This document shows, in pieces, positions 1 through 9,690 of a stretch of 64,000 bases of DNA. The DNA comes from Chryseobacterium paridis (GTDB lineage: Bacteria; Bacteroidota; Bacteroidia; Flavobacteriales; Weeksellaceae). The DNA lies in contig NZ_JAENHK010000008.1 of assembly GCF_016595215.1 (NCBI RefSeq), forward strand, positions 124,001-188,000. The letters are read 5' to 3'. The translations under genes were made by a program, and so were the position numbers. The first letter of the stretch is position 1; each line of letters begins with the position of its first letter. The notes below the pieces were generated by a model, which was given only the letters and a program-made list of their open reading frames with translations, searched no databases and was not told where the DNA came from.

Positions 1-849
1 GATACTGAAAAGCTATTGGTACTTTCTCCAATTGCAGCAGGTGATTTAAGTAATCAAAACTTGCTGAATGTGGGTAATATGAAAAATAAAGGAATTGAAG
101 GTAGTATCACAGTTGTTCCTATAAAAAATTCAAATACAACCTGGGAATTGAGTTTTAATGCAACACATTACAAACCGGAAATAACAAACCTTTTAGAAAG
201 GGCAGATAAAACTTTTAATATTCCGGTAGGAGGAATTGATGGAGGTTCAGGAAATACGATCCAGGCCCATGCTGTAGGGTATGCTCCTAATGCTTTCTGG
301 GTTTATCAACAGGTCTATGACAATAATGGAAAACCTCTAGATGGAGTATTTGTTGATAGAAATGGAGATGGAGTTATAAATACTGCTGACAAATACTATT
401 ATAAGTCTACAACACCTGATGCAATTTTAGGATTCTCGACTAAGGTTTCCTATAAGGATTGGGATTTTGGTTTAAGTGCCAGAGCTGTATTAGGAAATTA
501 TGTTTACAATAATGCAGCATCAAATAGTTCACTGCAGTCGGCCTCTACTAATGAATATCTTCAAAATGTTTATTCTACTGCACCAACTTATCAGTTTTCG
601 CTACCACAATACTTTTCAGATGTTTATGTGGAAAATGCTTCATTCTTAAGATTAGATAATATTAATATCGGATACAATTTTGGTGAGGTATTCTCTAAAG
701 GAAGTAGCCTGAGAGTATATGGTATGGCTCAGAATGTTTTTGTTATAACAAAATATTCGGGGATAGATCCTGAGGTTTTCAATGGGATAGATAATGGTTA
801 TTACCAAATGCCTAGAATTTATTCACTAGGTCTTAATTTTCAATTTTAA
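1..849 (+). CDS. susC: SusC/RagA-family TonB-linked outer membrane protein, C-terminal part
   Basis: The reading frame is open from base 1, so the gene starts before the window; about 282 C-terminal residues are present. They look like the end of a TonB-dependent beta-barrel: aromatic-rich alternating strands, a Ca-binding-like DRNGDGVINTADKYYYKST stretch, and a last strand ending in an aromatic (YSLGLNFQF). This D-rich motif and ending are typical of SusC/RagA proteins, which carry oligosaccharides across the outer membrane with SusD as a lid. The susD gene follows 11 nt downstream, which supports the call. The plug and TonB box lie outside the window and cannot be checked. Confidence 0.93.
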   Translation, partial: DTEKLLVLSPIAAGDLSNQNLLNVGNMKNKGIEGSITVVPIKNSNTTWELSFNATHYKPEITNLLERADKTFNIPVGGIDGGSGNTIQAHAVGYAPNAFWVYQQVYDNNGKPLDGVFVDRNGDGVINTADKYYYKSTTPDAILGFSTKVSYKDWDFGLSARAVLGNYVYNNAASNSSLQSASTNEYLQNVYSTAPTYQFSLPQYFSDVYVENASFLRLDNINIGYNFGEVFSKGSSLRVYGMAQNVFVITKYSGIDPEVFNGIDNGYYQMPRIYSLGLNFQF

Positions 850-860
850 TTAGCAGTAAA

Positions 861-2459
861 ATGAAATCAAATAAAAAAATTAAAAATATATTTTTAACAG
901 CCTCTTTTATTGGGTTGTTATCAGTTACGTCATGTGTTAACGACCTGGAAAGGGAACCTATTACAGATATCACTTCTGCAAATGTATACAAGGATTTTGG
1001 AAATTATCCTAATCTTTTGGCTAAGCTTTATGGAGGATTAGCAATGGGTGGACAGGTGAGCGGTGATGGAGCTAATTATCCTGATACAGATATTAATGGG
1101 ATTAATGGAGGATTTTCTCAGTATACACGTTTGATGTATACGATGAATGTTATATCTACAGATGAAGCTGTAATTGCGTGGAATGATGGTAACCTACATA
1201 CGATTCATAAAATGACCTGGGATTCCTCTAATGAATTTATTTCAGCTTTATATTATAGAATCTTTACTGAAATAGCTTTTTGTAATGAATTTTTGAGGAA
1301 TGTAACAGATGAAAAATTGGCAGAAAACAATATTACCGGTGATAATCTGGCTCAAGCTAAATTAATGCGTACAGAAGCAAGGTTTTTAAGAGCACAATCT
1401 TATTATCATGCATTGGATATGTTTGGAAATGTCCCGTTTGTAAAGGAAGATTATCTTCCAGGATCTGTAAATCCACCGCAAAGAATTGAAAGAGCAGCTT
1501 TATTCAATTTTGTTGAACAGGAATTGTTGGCTTGTAGCAATGATTTAAAAGACCCGAAAGCTAATGTATATGGTAGGGCAGACAAAGCGGCAGCTTGGTC
1601 ACTATTAGCTAGACTATATTTAAATGCTTCAGTATATACAGGAACACAAAGAAATAATGACTGTATTACTTACTGTAATAAAGTTATTGGAGCTGGTTAT
1701 TCTTTGAAACCTAAATATGGAGATTTGTTTCTTGCAGACAACAATGTAAATAATCCTGAAGCTATTTTCTCAATTAATTTTGATGGGGTAAACACCCAAA
1801 CCAATGGTGGAACTACGTATCTGGTTCATGCAGCTATTGGTGGATCAATGCAAGCTTCCGATTATGGTGTAAATGGAGGCTGGGGTGGTCTTAGAACGAC
1901 AAAAGCATTTGTTGCTAAATTTCCTGCAAATGGTGCAGATAAAAGAGGTAATTTCTTTACTACAGACCAAAATCTGGAAATTAACGATTTAGGTTCATTT
2001 AATGATGGTTATGCATTTGTTAAGTTTAAAAATATTAAAAGTAATGGAGCAGCTGGAGCTGATAAAACTTGGGTAGAAGCTGATATTCCATTATACCGTT
2101 TAGCAGATATTTATTTAATGTATGCAGAAGCAACTCTTAGGGGTGGAAATGGAAGCCTGGCGACTGCTATTAGCTATGTTAATCAATTAAGAGAGCGTGC
2201 TTACGGAAATGCTAGTGGAGACGTTACTTCTATAAACTTAGACTTTATTTTAGATGAGAGATCAAGAGAATTATCTTGGGAAATGACGAGAAGGACTGAT
2301 CTTATTCGTTTTGGAAAATTTACTACAGGAGATTATTTATGGCCTTGGAAAGGAAATGTAAAAGATGGAAAAGCAGTCGAAAACTTTAGAAATCTTTTCC
2401 CTATTCCAGCAAAAGATCTGGTGGCTAATCCAAACTTGATTCAAAATCCTGGTTATTAA
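861..2459 (+). CDS. susD: SusD/RagB-family starch-binding outer membrane lipoprotein
   Basis: 532 residues. The N-terminus is a lipoprotein signal with lipobox VTSC (Cys25). Family features visible are the TPR-like helices (for example AKLMRTEARFLRAQSYYHAL) and the C-terminal RxxDLIRFGKF and NPNLIQNPGY motifs seen at the end of SusD proteins. SusD caps the SusC barrel on the cell surface and binds glycan. It directly follows susC and precedes a SusE-like lipoprotein. With GH97 and GH13 enzymes downstream, the ligand is most likely an alpha-glucan. That specificity comes from the neighbours, not from residues in this protein. Confidence 0.96.
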   Translation: MKSNKKIKNIFLTASFIGLLSVTSCVNDLEREPITDITSANVYKDFGNYPNLLAKLYGGLAMGGQVSGDGANYPDTDINGINGGFSQYTRLMYTMNVISTDEAVIAWNDGNLHTIHKMTWDSSNEFISALYYRIFTEIAFCNEFLRNVTDEKLAENNITGDNLAQAKLMRTEARFLRAQSYYHALDMFGNVPFVKEDYLPGSVNPPQRIERAALFNFVEQELLACSNDLKDPKANVYGRADKAAAWSLLARLYLNASVYTGTQRNNDCITYCNKVIGAGYSLKPKYGDLFLADNNVNNPEAIFSINFDGVNTQTNGGTTYLVHAAIGGSMQASDYGVNGGWGGLRTTKAFVAKFPANGADKRGNFFTTDQNLEINDLGSFNDGYAFVKFKNIKSNGAAGADKTWVEADIPLYRLADIYLMYAEATLRGGNGSLATAISYVNQLRERAYGNASGDVTSINLDFILDERSRELSWEMTRRTDLIRFGKFTTGDYLWPWKGNVKDGKAVENFRNLFPIPAKDLVANPNLIQNPGY

Positions 2460-2478
2460 TTTAAAACAGCATTTAGAA

Positions 2479-3594
2479 ATGAAACATTTTTTTAAAATAG
2501 TAACAATTGCATTGTTAGGCCTTTGGGTTATTTCTTGTGAAAAAGATGAAGATCAGGCCATACTTAATGAAAGTAGCCAAGCTAAACTTTCTTCTGATAA
2601 AACGAGTATTGTACTAAATGAAATAACAGCTGGTGATGCAGCAATTAGTTTTACCTGGATAAATCCAACCTTCAATACAGCTATTGTACCAAAAAGGCAG
2701 ATTGAATTTGGGGTTAAAGGAAAGAGCTTTAAGGATAGTTCGGTTATTGATGTTAGTAATGATGTAACTAATGTCTCCATAACTCATGCTCAAATGAATG
2801 CAGCAATGTATAGCTGTGGAGCTACTCCAGATATTTCGAATCAAATTGAAGTTAGATTAAAAACAATTGCAGGATCCGCTTTTTTCTATTCGAATGTTGT
2901 GAATATTACTGTCACTCCTTATACACCGAACCCGGATTTGGTTTATCCTAAGATAAACGTTCCGGGAGCATATGCAGGGGCAGCAGGATATGCTGATTGG
3001 ACCCCTGATAATTCTCCCAATTTATTTTCACCAGGAAAAGATGGAAAATATAGAGGATTTATCTATGTAACAACTTTGGCAAGTGATAAAGGCAAATATA
3101 AATTTGCGATTGATCAAGCTTGGCCTGGAAACAAAGGAGATGATGGTACTAATACTGGAAAATTAAAAGTTGATGGTGCAGATATAGTAGCAAGTGCTAT
3201 TGGAACTCATTATTTAAAGGTTGATTGGACAGCCAATACCTATTCGGCTGTAGCAGCTAACTTTGGAATTATTGGGGATGCGACGCCTACTGGATGGAAT
3301 TCAGATACAGATTTTGTATATAATCCTGTTACCAAAAAGTATGAGATACCTTCAATTCAATTGTCTAGTACAGGATTATTTAAGTTCAGGGCTAATGACG
3401 ATTGGGCAATGAAGTTTCAACCTGCCAATGCTGACCAGACACTGGTTTCTGGGACAGGAGTTATGACATACCTTAATACTGAAGGCACTGTAACTGGTGA
3501 TTCAGGTTATAAGGTTGCTGTTACGGGAGCATATAAAATAGAATTGGATTTACATAATTCAGCTAATTACAAATTAACGATTACAAAATTATAG
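2479..3594 (+). CDS. SusE-like outer membrane starch-binding lipoprotein
   Basis: 371 residues with a lipoprotein signal (lipobox VISC, Cys20). An N-terminal Ig-like SusE domain (about residues 25-150) is followed by two similar starch-binding-type beta domains. The first is about residues 155-260 (YADWTPDNSPNLFSP, YKFAIDQAWPGN). The second is about 262-371 (IGDATPTGWNSDTDFVYN, FKFRANDDWAMKF). SusE and SusF are surface lipoproteins that hold starch near the SusCD transporter. The gene lies 19 nt after susD and ends just before a strong hairpin. It could equally be named SusF-like; with two C-terminal binding domains, SusE fits better. Confidence 0.85.
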   Translation: MKHFFKIVTIALLGLWVISCEKDEDQAILNESSQAKLSSDKTSIVLNEITAGDAAISFTWINPTFNTAIVPKRQIEFGVKGKSFKDSSVIDVSNDVTNVSITHAQMNAAMYSCGATPDISNQIEVRLKTIAGSAFFYSNVVNITVTPYTPNPDLVYPKINVPGAYAGAAGYADWTPDNSPNLFSPGKDGKYRGFIYVTTLASDKGKYKFAIDQAWPGNKGDDGTNTGKLKVDGADIVASAIGTHYLKVDWTANTYSAVAANFGIIGDATPTGWNSDTDFVYNPVTKKYEIPSIQLSSTGLFKFRANDDWAMKFQPANADQTLVSGTGVMTYLNTEGTVTGDSGYKVAVTGAYKIELDLHNSANYKLTITKL

Positions 3595-3614
3595 AACAGG
3601 CTGAGATGCCTGAT

Positions 3615-3650
3615 AAAGTGTTGCTAAAAAGCAACACTTTATTTATTAAA
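3615..3650 (+). terminator. Hairpin between the susE-like gene and susB
   Basis: A perfect 11-bp stem (AAAGTGTTGCT, 3615-3625, with AGCAACACTTT, 3630-3640) has a 4-nt loop and is followed by ATTTATT. The U-tract is weak, so it may act as a partial terminator or as a 3' stabiliser for the susCDE part of the transcript. Confidence 0.6.
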
Positions 3651-3666
3651 CATATAAATAGTCATT

Positions 3667-5823
3667 ATGAAGAAAATTACAGTTGGAGCTTTATTGTTCT
3701 CAATGATGTTTGCGGGTGTTAATGCACAAACTTTAAAATCACCGGACGGAAAGTTCGAAATGGACTTTCAGCTTAAGCAGGGGGTACCATATTATAATTT
3801 AAAATATAATGGGGCAGTAGTTGTTGAAGATTCTAAATTGGGACTGAGACTATTTAAAGACTCAGCTATTAAATTTGCCTCTGAAATTGCTAAATCAGAG
3901 GATGCGAAATTTGATCTGAATAACGGTTTTACAAAAACAGATGAAAAAAGGGATTCTAAAAATGAAACCTGGCAGCCAGTATTGGGTGAGAAGAAAAATT
4001 ACATCAATAATTATAATGAATTAGCAGTCACTTTGAATCAGGCATCTTCGGATAGAAGTATCGTGGTAAAATTCAGATTGTTTAATGATGGTTTAGGATT
4101 CAGATATGAATTTCCACAACAGAAGAATCTGAATTACTTTGTCATCAGAGAAGAAGATTCTGAAATTGATTTTCCAACAGATATGAAAGCATGGTGGATC
4201 GTAGCAGATTATGATTCCCAGGAATATCAATATCAGGAAACAAAAATTTCTGAAATTCCTACAAGATGGGATAAAGCATTTGATGCCAATGCTTCTCAGT
4301 CATTGGTTAAAAATGCGGTTCAGTCTCCTTTAATGTTGAAGAAAGAAGGGAAGAGCCCTTTGTATGTTAATGTTGCAGAAGCAGCTGTTCTTGATTATCC
4401 GGCATCGCATTTAGAAGTAGATGCTCAGAATTTTAAATTCAAAACACATCTTACAGCCGACAGGCAGGGAGCAAAAGGGTACATCCAGACTCCATCTGTT
4501 ACGCCTTGGAGAACGATTATCGTTTCACCAAAAGCGGAAGAAGTGATGGATTCAAAAATGATTTTCAATCTTAATGAACCTACTAAGTATACAGATACCT
4601 CTTATATCCACCCTACAAAATACATGGGTGTATGGTGGGAAATGATCATTGGTAAATCTCAGTGGGCTTATTCTACAGCAGAAAATGTTCATTTAGGTAA
4701 AACTGATTTTACAAAATTAACTCCAAACGGAAAGCATGCTGCGAACAATACAAAGGTTAAAGAATACATTGACTTTGCCGCTGAAAATGGTTTCCAGGGG
4801 CTGTTGATTGAAGGCTGGAACGTTGGTTGGGAAGACTGGTTCGGACATTCAAAAGAGTTTGTTTTTGATTTCATTACACCTTATCCGGATTTCGATATCA
4901 AAATGCTAAATGACTATGCCCACTCAAAAGGAATTAAACTGATCATGCACCACGAAACCTCTGGTTCAGCAACGAATTATGAAAGATGGTCCGACAAAGC
5001 ATTCCAATTGATGAATAAATATGGATATGATGCTGTAAAAACGGGTTATGTAGGTGATATTATTCCAAGAGGAGAACACCATTATTCTCAGTGGACTATT
5101 AATCACTTCTACAGAATTGCTGAGAAAGCAAATGAATATAAAATCATGGTTAATTCTCATGAATCTGTACGTCCGACTGGAGAAAGCCGTACCTATCCGA
5201 ATTACATTTCTGCTGAAGCAGCTCGTGGAACAGAATATGAAGCATTCGGAGGAAATAATGCAGATCACCAAACGATCTTACCATTCACAAGATGGATGGG
5301 AGGTTCAATGGATTATACGCCGGGAATTTTCCAGACTAAGCTGGATTATTACTTCCCTGGGGATAAACGTTTTGTGAAAACCACTTTAGTAAAACAATTG
5401 GCATTATATGTTACAATGTATATGCCACTTCAGATGGCGGCTGATTTACCTGAGAACTACAAAAAGCATATGGATGCTTTCCAGTTCATCAAAGATGTAG
5501 CAGCAGATTGGGATGATACGAAAATCCTGGCTGCAGAACCTGGAGATTATGTGATCACAGCAAGAAAAGCTAAAGGAACTTCAAACTGGTTTGTAGGAGG
5601 AATCACTGACGAAAACAAACGAGAATACACGGTAGATTTTTCATTCCTGGATAAAGGTCAGAAATATGAGGCAACAATTTATGAAGATGGAAAAGACGCT
5701 GATTATATAAACAATCCACAAAGTTATAACATCTACAAAAAAGAGATCACAAGCAAATCTAAGATCAATTTTAAAATGGTACGAAGTGGAGGTTTTGCAA
5801 TTTCCATTAAACCCATAAAATAA
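3667..5823 (+). CDS. susB: GH97 alpha-glucosidase (SusB-like, inverting type)
   Basis: 718 residues with a Sec signal (MKKITVGALLFSMMFAGVNAQ), so periplasmic or secreted. It has the GH97 layout: N-terminal beta-sandwich, central TIM barrel and C-terminal beta domain. Glu430 (HHETSG), Glu499 (HESVRPTG), Glu517 and Glu523 (RGTEYE) show the same spacing as the catalytic and Ca-binding glutamates I recall for Bacteroides SusB (439, 508, 526, 532). This favours the inverting GH97 branch that releases glucose from maltooligosaccharides. It follows the SusCDE genes and precedes the GH13 enzyme. Identification as GH97 is secure; exact substrate preference is inferred. Confidence 0.95.
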   Translation: MKKITVGALLFSMMFAGVNAQTLKSPDGKFEMDFQLKQGVPYYNLKYNGAVVVEDSKLGLRLFKDSAIKFASEIAKSEDAKFDLNNGFTKTDEKRDSKNETWQPVLGEKKNYINNYNELAVTLNQASSDRSIVVKFRLFNDGLGFRYEFPQQKNLNYFVIREEDSEIDFPTDMKAWWIVADYDSQEYQYQETKISEIPTRWDKAFDANASQSLVKNAVQSPLMLKKEGKSPLYVNVAEAAVLDYPASHLEVDAQNFKFKTHLTADRQGAKGYIQTPSVTPWRTIIVSPKAEEVMDSKMIFNLNEPTKYTDTSYIHPTKYMGVWWEMIIGKSQWAYSTAENVHLGKTDFTKLTPNGKHAANNTKVKEYIDFAAENGFQGLLIEGWNVGWEDWFGHSKEFVFDFITPYPDFDIKMLNDYAHSKGIKLIMHHETSGSATNYERWSDKAFQLMNKYGYDAVKTGYVGDIIPRGEHHYSQWTINHFYRIAEKANEYKIMVNSHESVRPTGESRTYPNYISAEAARGTEYEAFGGNNADHQTILPFTRWMGGSMDYTPGIFQTKLDYYFPGDKRFVKTTLVKQLALYVTMYMPLQMAADLPENYKKHMDAFQFIKDVAADWDDTKILAAEPGDYVITARKAKGTSNWFVGGITDENKREYTVDFSFLDKGQKYEATIYEDGKDADYINNPQSYNIYKKEITSKSKINFKMVRSGGFAISIKPIK

Positions 5824-5847
5824 ATTTTAAGCATTACCTTAAAACTT

Positions 5848-5884
5848 AAACCTTACAGGTGTATGATCCTGTAAGGTTTTTTTA
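5848..5884 (+). terminator. Strong intrinsic terminator between susB and susA
   Basis: A perfect 12-bp stem (AAACCTTACAGG, 5848-5859, with CCTGTAAGGTTT, 5868-5879) is followed by a T run. Only 13 nt separate it from the next start codon, so the downstream gene depends on read-through, on processing, or on a promoter inside the hairpin region. Confidence 0.8.
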
Positions 5885-5896
5885 AACCAATCCATT

Positions 5897-7759
5897 ATGA
5901 AAAAACTATATGTAATATTGGCTCTCTCGGCGGTTTCATTTGCTTTCTCACAATTAAAAACGTTGGAAAGAGTAGAACCTGCTTTTTGGTGGAAGGGAAT
6001 GAAAAATCCTGAACTTCAAATATTGGTTTACGGAAAAAATATCGCAGATCATGAGATTGAACTTTCAAATGGTATTAAAATTAAGGATATCCAGAAAGTG
6101 GAAAATCCCAATTATGTCTTTCTTACTGTTAACACAGATGAAATAAATGTCCCTGAATTTAAGATCAACATAAGAAAAGGAAAAGAGAACATAGCCTCTT
6201 ATTCTTATGAACTTAAAGAAAGAAATTCCAATTCGGCAAATCGCGAATCATATACTTCCAAAGATGTCATGTATCTGATCATGCCGGATCGTTTTGCTAA
6301 TGGTGATGAAAAGAATGACTCACGTCCTGATCTTACTGAAAAAGCAAACAGAAATCTACCAAACGGAAGACATGGCGGAGATCTTCGCGGGATTATTAAT
6401 AATCTTGATTATATTCAAAATTTAGGAGCTACTGCGGTATGGCTGACTCCGGTAACTGAAGATAATGAAAAGGTGTATTCTTATCATGGATATGCGCAAA
6501 CGGACCTTTATAAAATCGATGGACGTTATGGAACGAACGAAGAATACCGTGAGCTTTCCCGTCAACTGAACAAACGAAAAATGAAATTAGTGCTGGATTA
6601 TGTCACCAATCACTGGGGAGTTTCCCACTGGATGATCAAGGATTTGCCTACCAAAGATTGGATTCATTGGTTTAAAGAAGGAGAGAATGGTTTCTACCGC
6701 TCCAATTATAAAACCACCACTCAGTTTGATACCAATGCATCTGAAATTGATACAAAATATGCACTAGATGGATGGTTTGATAAGACGATGCCAGATATTA
6801 ATCAAAAAAATCCTTTGGTTTTAAAATATTTGATACAAAATGCGATCTGGTGGATTGAATATGCTGAGTTAGGAGGATTTCGTGTAGACACCTATCCTTA
6901 TAATGATAAAGAAGCAATGGCAAAATGGGCTAAAGCAATTACCGATGAATATCCCAAATTCAATATCGTTGGAGAAACATGGCTGTATACGGCTGGACAA
7001 ATTTCAGCCTGGCAGAAAGATTCAAAAACAGGAGAAGCGGCTCACTATAATTCCAATCTCCCTTCTGTAATGGATTTCATGTTGTATGGTGATCTATCTA
7101 AAGCACTTACCGGAAAAAATAGTTGGGATAGTGGACTGATTAAATTGTATAATGTTTTTACTAGTGATTTTCTTTATCCAGACATCAATAATGTAATGGT
7201 ATTTTTTGAAAACCATGATACCGAAAGGTGGAATGAAATTTTTAAAGATAATCCGGAAGCATATAAGATGGCTTTAACTGTTATTTCTACTGTCCGTGGG
7301 ATTCCACAAATTTACTATGGTTCGGAAATTGGAATGCGGGGGAATAAGAAGAAAGGTGGTGATGCTGATATCCGTAGAGACTTTCCGGGAGGATGGAAAT
7401 CTGACCGTCAAAATGCTTTCAATCCTGCAACTCAAACTGAAAAGCAGAAAGAATTCTATACATTTACCCAAAAACTATTGAACTGGCGAAAAGGCAAAGA
7501 AGTTATTCATACCGGAAAAACCAAAAATTATATTCCCCAAGACAATGTTTTCGTATATTTCAGGTACAATGAAAAAGACAGTGTTATGGTCGTTCTGAAT
7601 AACAATAAAAAAGAACAGGTTTTGGATTTAAAGCGATTTGCCGAATCTCTCGGTACGGTTAAAAAAGGAAAAGATATCATTTCAGGAAAGGAATTTTCAT
7701 TAAAGAATGTGATCACAGTCCCAGCAAAAACATCGTTAGTCATTGAATTACAAAAATAA
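5897..7759 (+). CDS. susA: GH13 alpha-amylase / neopullulanase-type enzyme (SusA-like)
   Basis: 620 residues with a Sec signal (cleavage near FAFSQ). Domains in order: N-terminal cyclomaltodextrinase-type beta domain (about 20-115), (beta/alpha)8 amylase barrel with domain B (about 120-530), C-terminal beta domain. The GH13 triad is visible: nucleophile Asp331 (GGFRVDTYP), acid/base Glu360 (VGETW) and Asp441 (FFENHDTE). It should cut starch-derived maltooligosaccharides or pullulan in the periplasm, feeding the GH97 enzyme and the MFS transporter two genes downstream. It could equally be called a cyclomaltodextrinase; the family is certain, the specificity is not. Confidence 0.93.
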   Translation: MKKLYVILALSAVSFAFSQLKTLERVEPAFWWKGMKNPELQILVYGKNIADHEIELSNGIKIKDIQKVENPNYVFLTVNTDEINVPEFKINIRKGKENIASYSYELKERNSNSANRESYTSKDVMYLIMPDRFANGDEKNDSRPDLTEKANRNLPNGRHGGDLRGIINNLDYIQNLGATAVWLTPVTEDNEKVYSYHGYAQTDLYKIDGRYGTNEEYRELSRQLNKRKMKLVLDYVTNHWGVSHWMIKDLPTKDWIHWFKEGENGFYRSNYKTTTQFDTNASEIDTKYALDGWFDKTMPDINQKNPLVLKYLIQNAIWWIEYAELGGFRVDTYPYNDKEAMAKWAKAITDEYPKFNIVGETWLYTAGQISAWQKDSKTGEAAHYNSNLPSVMDFMLYGDLSKALTGKNSWDSGLIKLYNVFTSDFLYPDINNVMVFFENHDTERWNEIFKDNPEAYKMALTVISTVRGIPQIYYGSEIGMRGNKKKGGDADIRRDFPGGWKSDRQNAFNPATQTEKQKEFYTFTQKLLNWRKGKEVIHTGKTKNYIPQDNVFVYFRYNEKDSVMVVLNNNKKEQVLDLKRFAESLGTVKKGKDIISGKEFSLKNVITVPAKTSLVIELQK

Positions 7760-7785
7760 TTGCATCAATTTATTTAAATTAGAAT

Positions 7786-8301
7786 ATGAGAAAAATAACA
7801 ATCATTTATACACTGGTGCTTCTGGTGTTTACCGCAACTCATTTTTCAGCACAGTCTAAATTTGAAAAAGATAAGACGGAGATTGGAACTATGCTTGACG
7901 GCTTTAATGTAGCTGCAGCGAAGGCAGATTTCAATGCTTATTTTAATTATTTTGCTGACGAATCAACATTCATTGGAACAGACGCTACTGAAGTATGGGA
8001 TAAAAAAGCCTTTATGGTTTGGGCGAAACCCTACTTTGATAAAAAAAGAACCTGGAATTTTACATCATTAAAAAGAAATGTTTATTTCAGCAAAGATGGA
8101 AAACTAGCATGGTTTGATGAATTATTAGATACTCAGATGAAGATTTGCCGTGGTTCAGGTGTTGTAGAAAAAATAAACGGAAGCTGGAAAGTAAAACAAT
8201 ACGTTCTTTCCGTTACGGTTCCAAATGATGTGGTAGATAAAGTGGTGGCTGAGAAAGCACCCATTGAAGATGTACTTTTACAGCAATTGAAAACCAAATA
8301 A
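7786..8301 (+). CDS. Secreted NTF2/SnoaL-like (DUF4440-type) protein
   Basis: 171 residues with a Sec signal ending near HFSAQ. The remainder resembles the NTF2-like fold used by SnoaL and DUF4440 proteins: a helical start (MLDGFNVAAAKADFNAYFNYF), the phrase FADESTFIGTDATEVWDKKAF and a strand-rich end (GSGVVEKINGSWKVKQYVLS). No catalytic residues can be assigned. It sits 26 nt after susA and 6 nt before the MFS transporter, so it is surely co-transcribed with sugar-uptake genes, but its role there is unknown. Confidence 0.75.
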   Translation: MRKITIIYTLVLLVFTATHFSAQSKFEKDKTEIGTMLDGFNVAAAKADFNAYFNYFADESTFIGTDATEVWDKKAFMVWAKPYFDKKRTWNFTSLKRNVYFSKDGKLAWFDELLDTQMKICRGSGVVEKINGSWKVKQYVLSVTVPNDVVDKVVAEKAPIEDVLLQQLKTK

Positions 8302-8307
8302 GATACA

Positions 8308-9690
8308 ATGGCCAAAAAAGTAAAACCAAACCTTTCTATGACCCAGATCATCAATATGAGCATGGGTTTTTTAGGAATTCAAATGGCTTTCGGTTTGCAG
8401 AATGGAAATGCCAGTCGGATTCTTGCCAATTTTGGAGCAGATGTCCATGAATTATCCTGGTTTTGGCTGGTCGCACCTGTTACTGGATTGATTGTACAAC
8501 CTATTATAGGACATATGGGAGATAATACCTGGAGTCCCTTGGGAAGAAGGAAGCCTTACTTCTTAATAGGAGCCATTTTGTGCGCAATCGGTTTGGTGTT
8601 ACTTCCTAATGCTGCTTCCGCAACCCATATGATGGCTGCAAATGTTTTACTGTTAGCTGTTATCTTTTTAGCAATGATGGATGCATCCATTAATGTTGCC
8701 ATGGAGCCTTTCCGCGCTTTAGTAGGAGATATGCTTCCTAAACATCAGGGAACAATTGGATTTTCAGTTCAAACAATTTTGATTGGTATTGGAGCTGTTA
8801 TTGGTTCTTATTTGCCTGATTGGTTGACACGATGGGGTATTTCTAATGAAGCCCAACCTGGTTTTGTAGCGGATAATGTAATTTATGCCTTTTATATTGG
8901 GGCAGGAGTACTTTTGTTAAGTATTCTTTATACCATAGTCAGCACAAAAGAATATTCTCCAAAAGAGTTTGCTGAATTTGAAAATGGAAAAGAGATCGTT
9001 GAGGAGCCTTCAAAGTTTACTGATATTTTCAAAGATTTTGCTAAAATCCCTTCACTCATGAAGAAATTGGGTGCTGTGCAATTTTTCTCATGGTTTGCTC
9101 TTTTTACAATGTGGGTATTTACAACAAGTGCTTTAGCAACTCATCATTTTGGACTTTCACCACAGGATACTCATTCTGTTGAGTTTAATAAAGCAGGAGA
9201 TTTTACAGGAAAATTATTTGGATATTATAATTTATGGGCTATTCCCTTTGCATTTTTACTGACACCAATAGCTAAAGTAATCGGAAAAAAACAGACCCAT
9301 GCACTTGCTCTCCTCTGCGGTGGCGTAGGATTGATTTCTATGTATTTTATCAAAGATGTAAGCTATCTTAAGATTTCAATGATAGGACTTGGTTTTGCGT
9401 GGGCAAGTATTTTGGCTATGCCTTATGCAATGCTAATTGATGCAATTCCACAAAAGAAGATGGGAGTATATATGGGAATTTTTAATTTCTTCATTGTTAT
9501 TCCACAGATTATCAACGGGCTTTTTGGTGGACCTATTGTAAGCGGATTCTTTGGGAATTATGCAATTGGGTATGTTGTTGTAGGAGGTGTTTGTATGTTG
9601 CTTGGAGCTATCCTTACGATGATTTTTATTAAATCAGAAGATGAAACACCTAAAGAAATTGAGGAAGAAATTCAACAGGTACATTTTTAA
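8308..9690 (+). CDS. Inner-membrane MFS sugar (maltose/maltooligosaccharide) transporter
   Basis: 460 residues with about 12 hydrophobic segments. The loop GRRKPYFLIGA after the second helix region resembles the GRRxPY signature of SLC45/GPH-like maltose and sucrose carriers. A cytoplasmic loop near residues 215-250 is charged. As the last gene of the Sus-type operon it most likely moves glucose or maltose from periplasm to cytoplasm. The family is clear; the exact sugar is inferred from context. Confidence 0.85.
   Translation: MAKKVKPNLSMTQIINMSMGFLGIQMAFGLQNGNASRILANFGADVHELSWFWLVAPVTGLIVQPIIGHMGDNTWSPLGRRKPYFLIGAILCAIGLVLLPNAASATHMMAANVLLLAVIFLAMMDASINVAMEPFRALVGDMLPKHQGTIGFSVQTILIGIGAVIGSYLPDWLTRWGISNEAQPGFVADNVIYAFYIGAGVLLLSILYTIVSTKEYSPKEFAEFENGKEIVEEPSKFTDIFKDFAKIPSLMKKLGAVQFFSWFALFTMWVFTTSALATHHFGLSPQDTHSVEFNKAGDFTGKLFGYYNLWAIPFAFLLTPIAKVIGKKQTHALALLCGGVGLISMYFIKDVSYLKISMIGLGFAWASILAMPYAMLIDAIPQKKMGVYMGIFNFFIVIPQIINGLFGGPIVSGFFGNYAIGYVVVGGVCMLLGAILTMIFIKSEDETPKEIEEEIQQVHF

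Noticed and set aside
5054-5377. 107-codon ORF inside susB, plus other internal and antisense ORFs of 60-140 codons
   Set aside because: They lie wholly inside strongly supported genes, have atypical composition and lack promoters. They are frame shadows.
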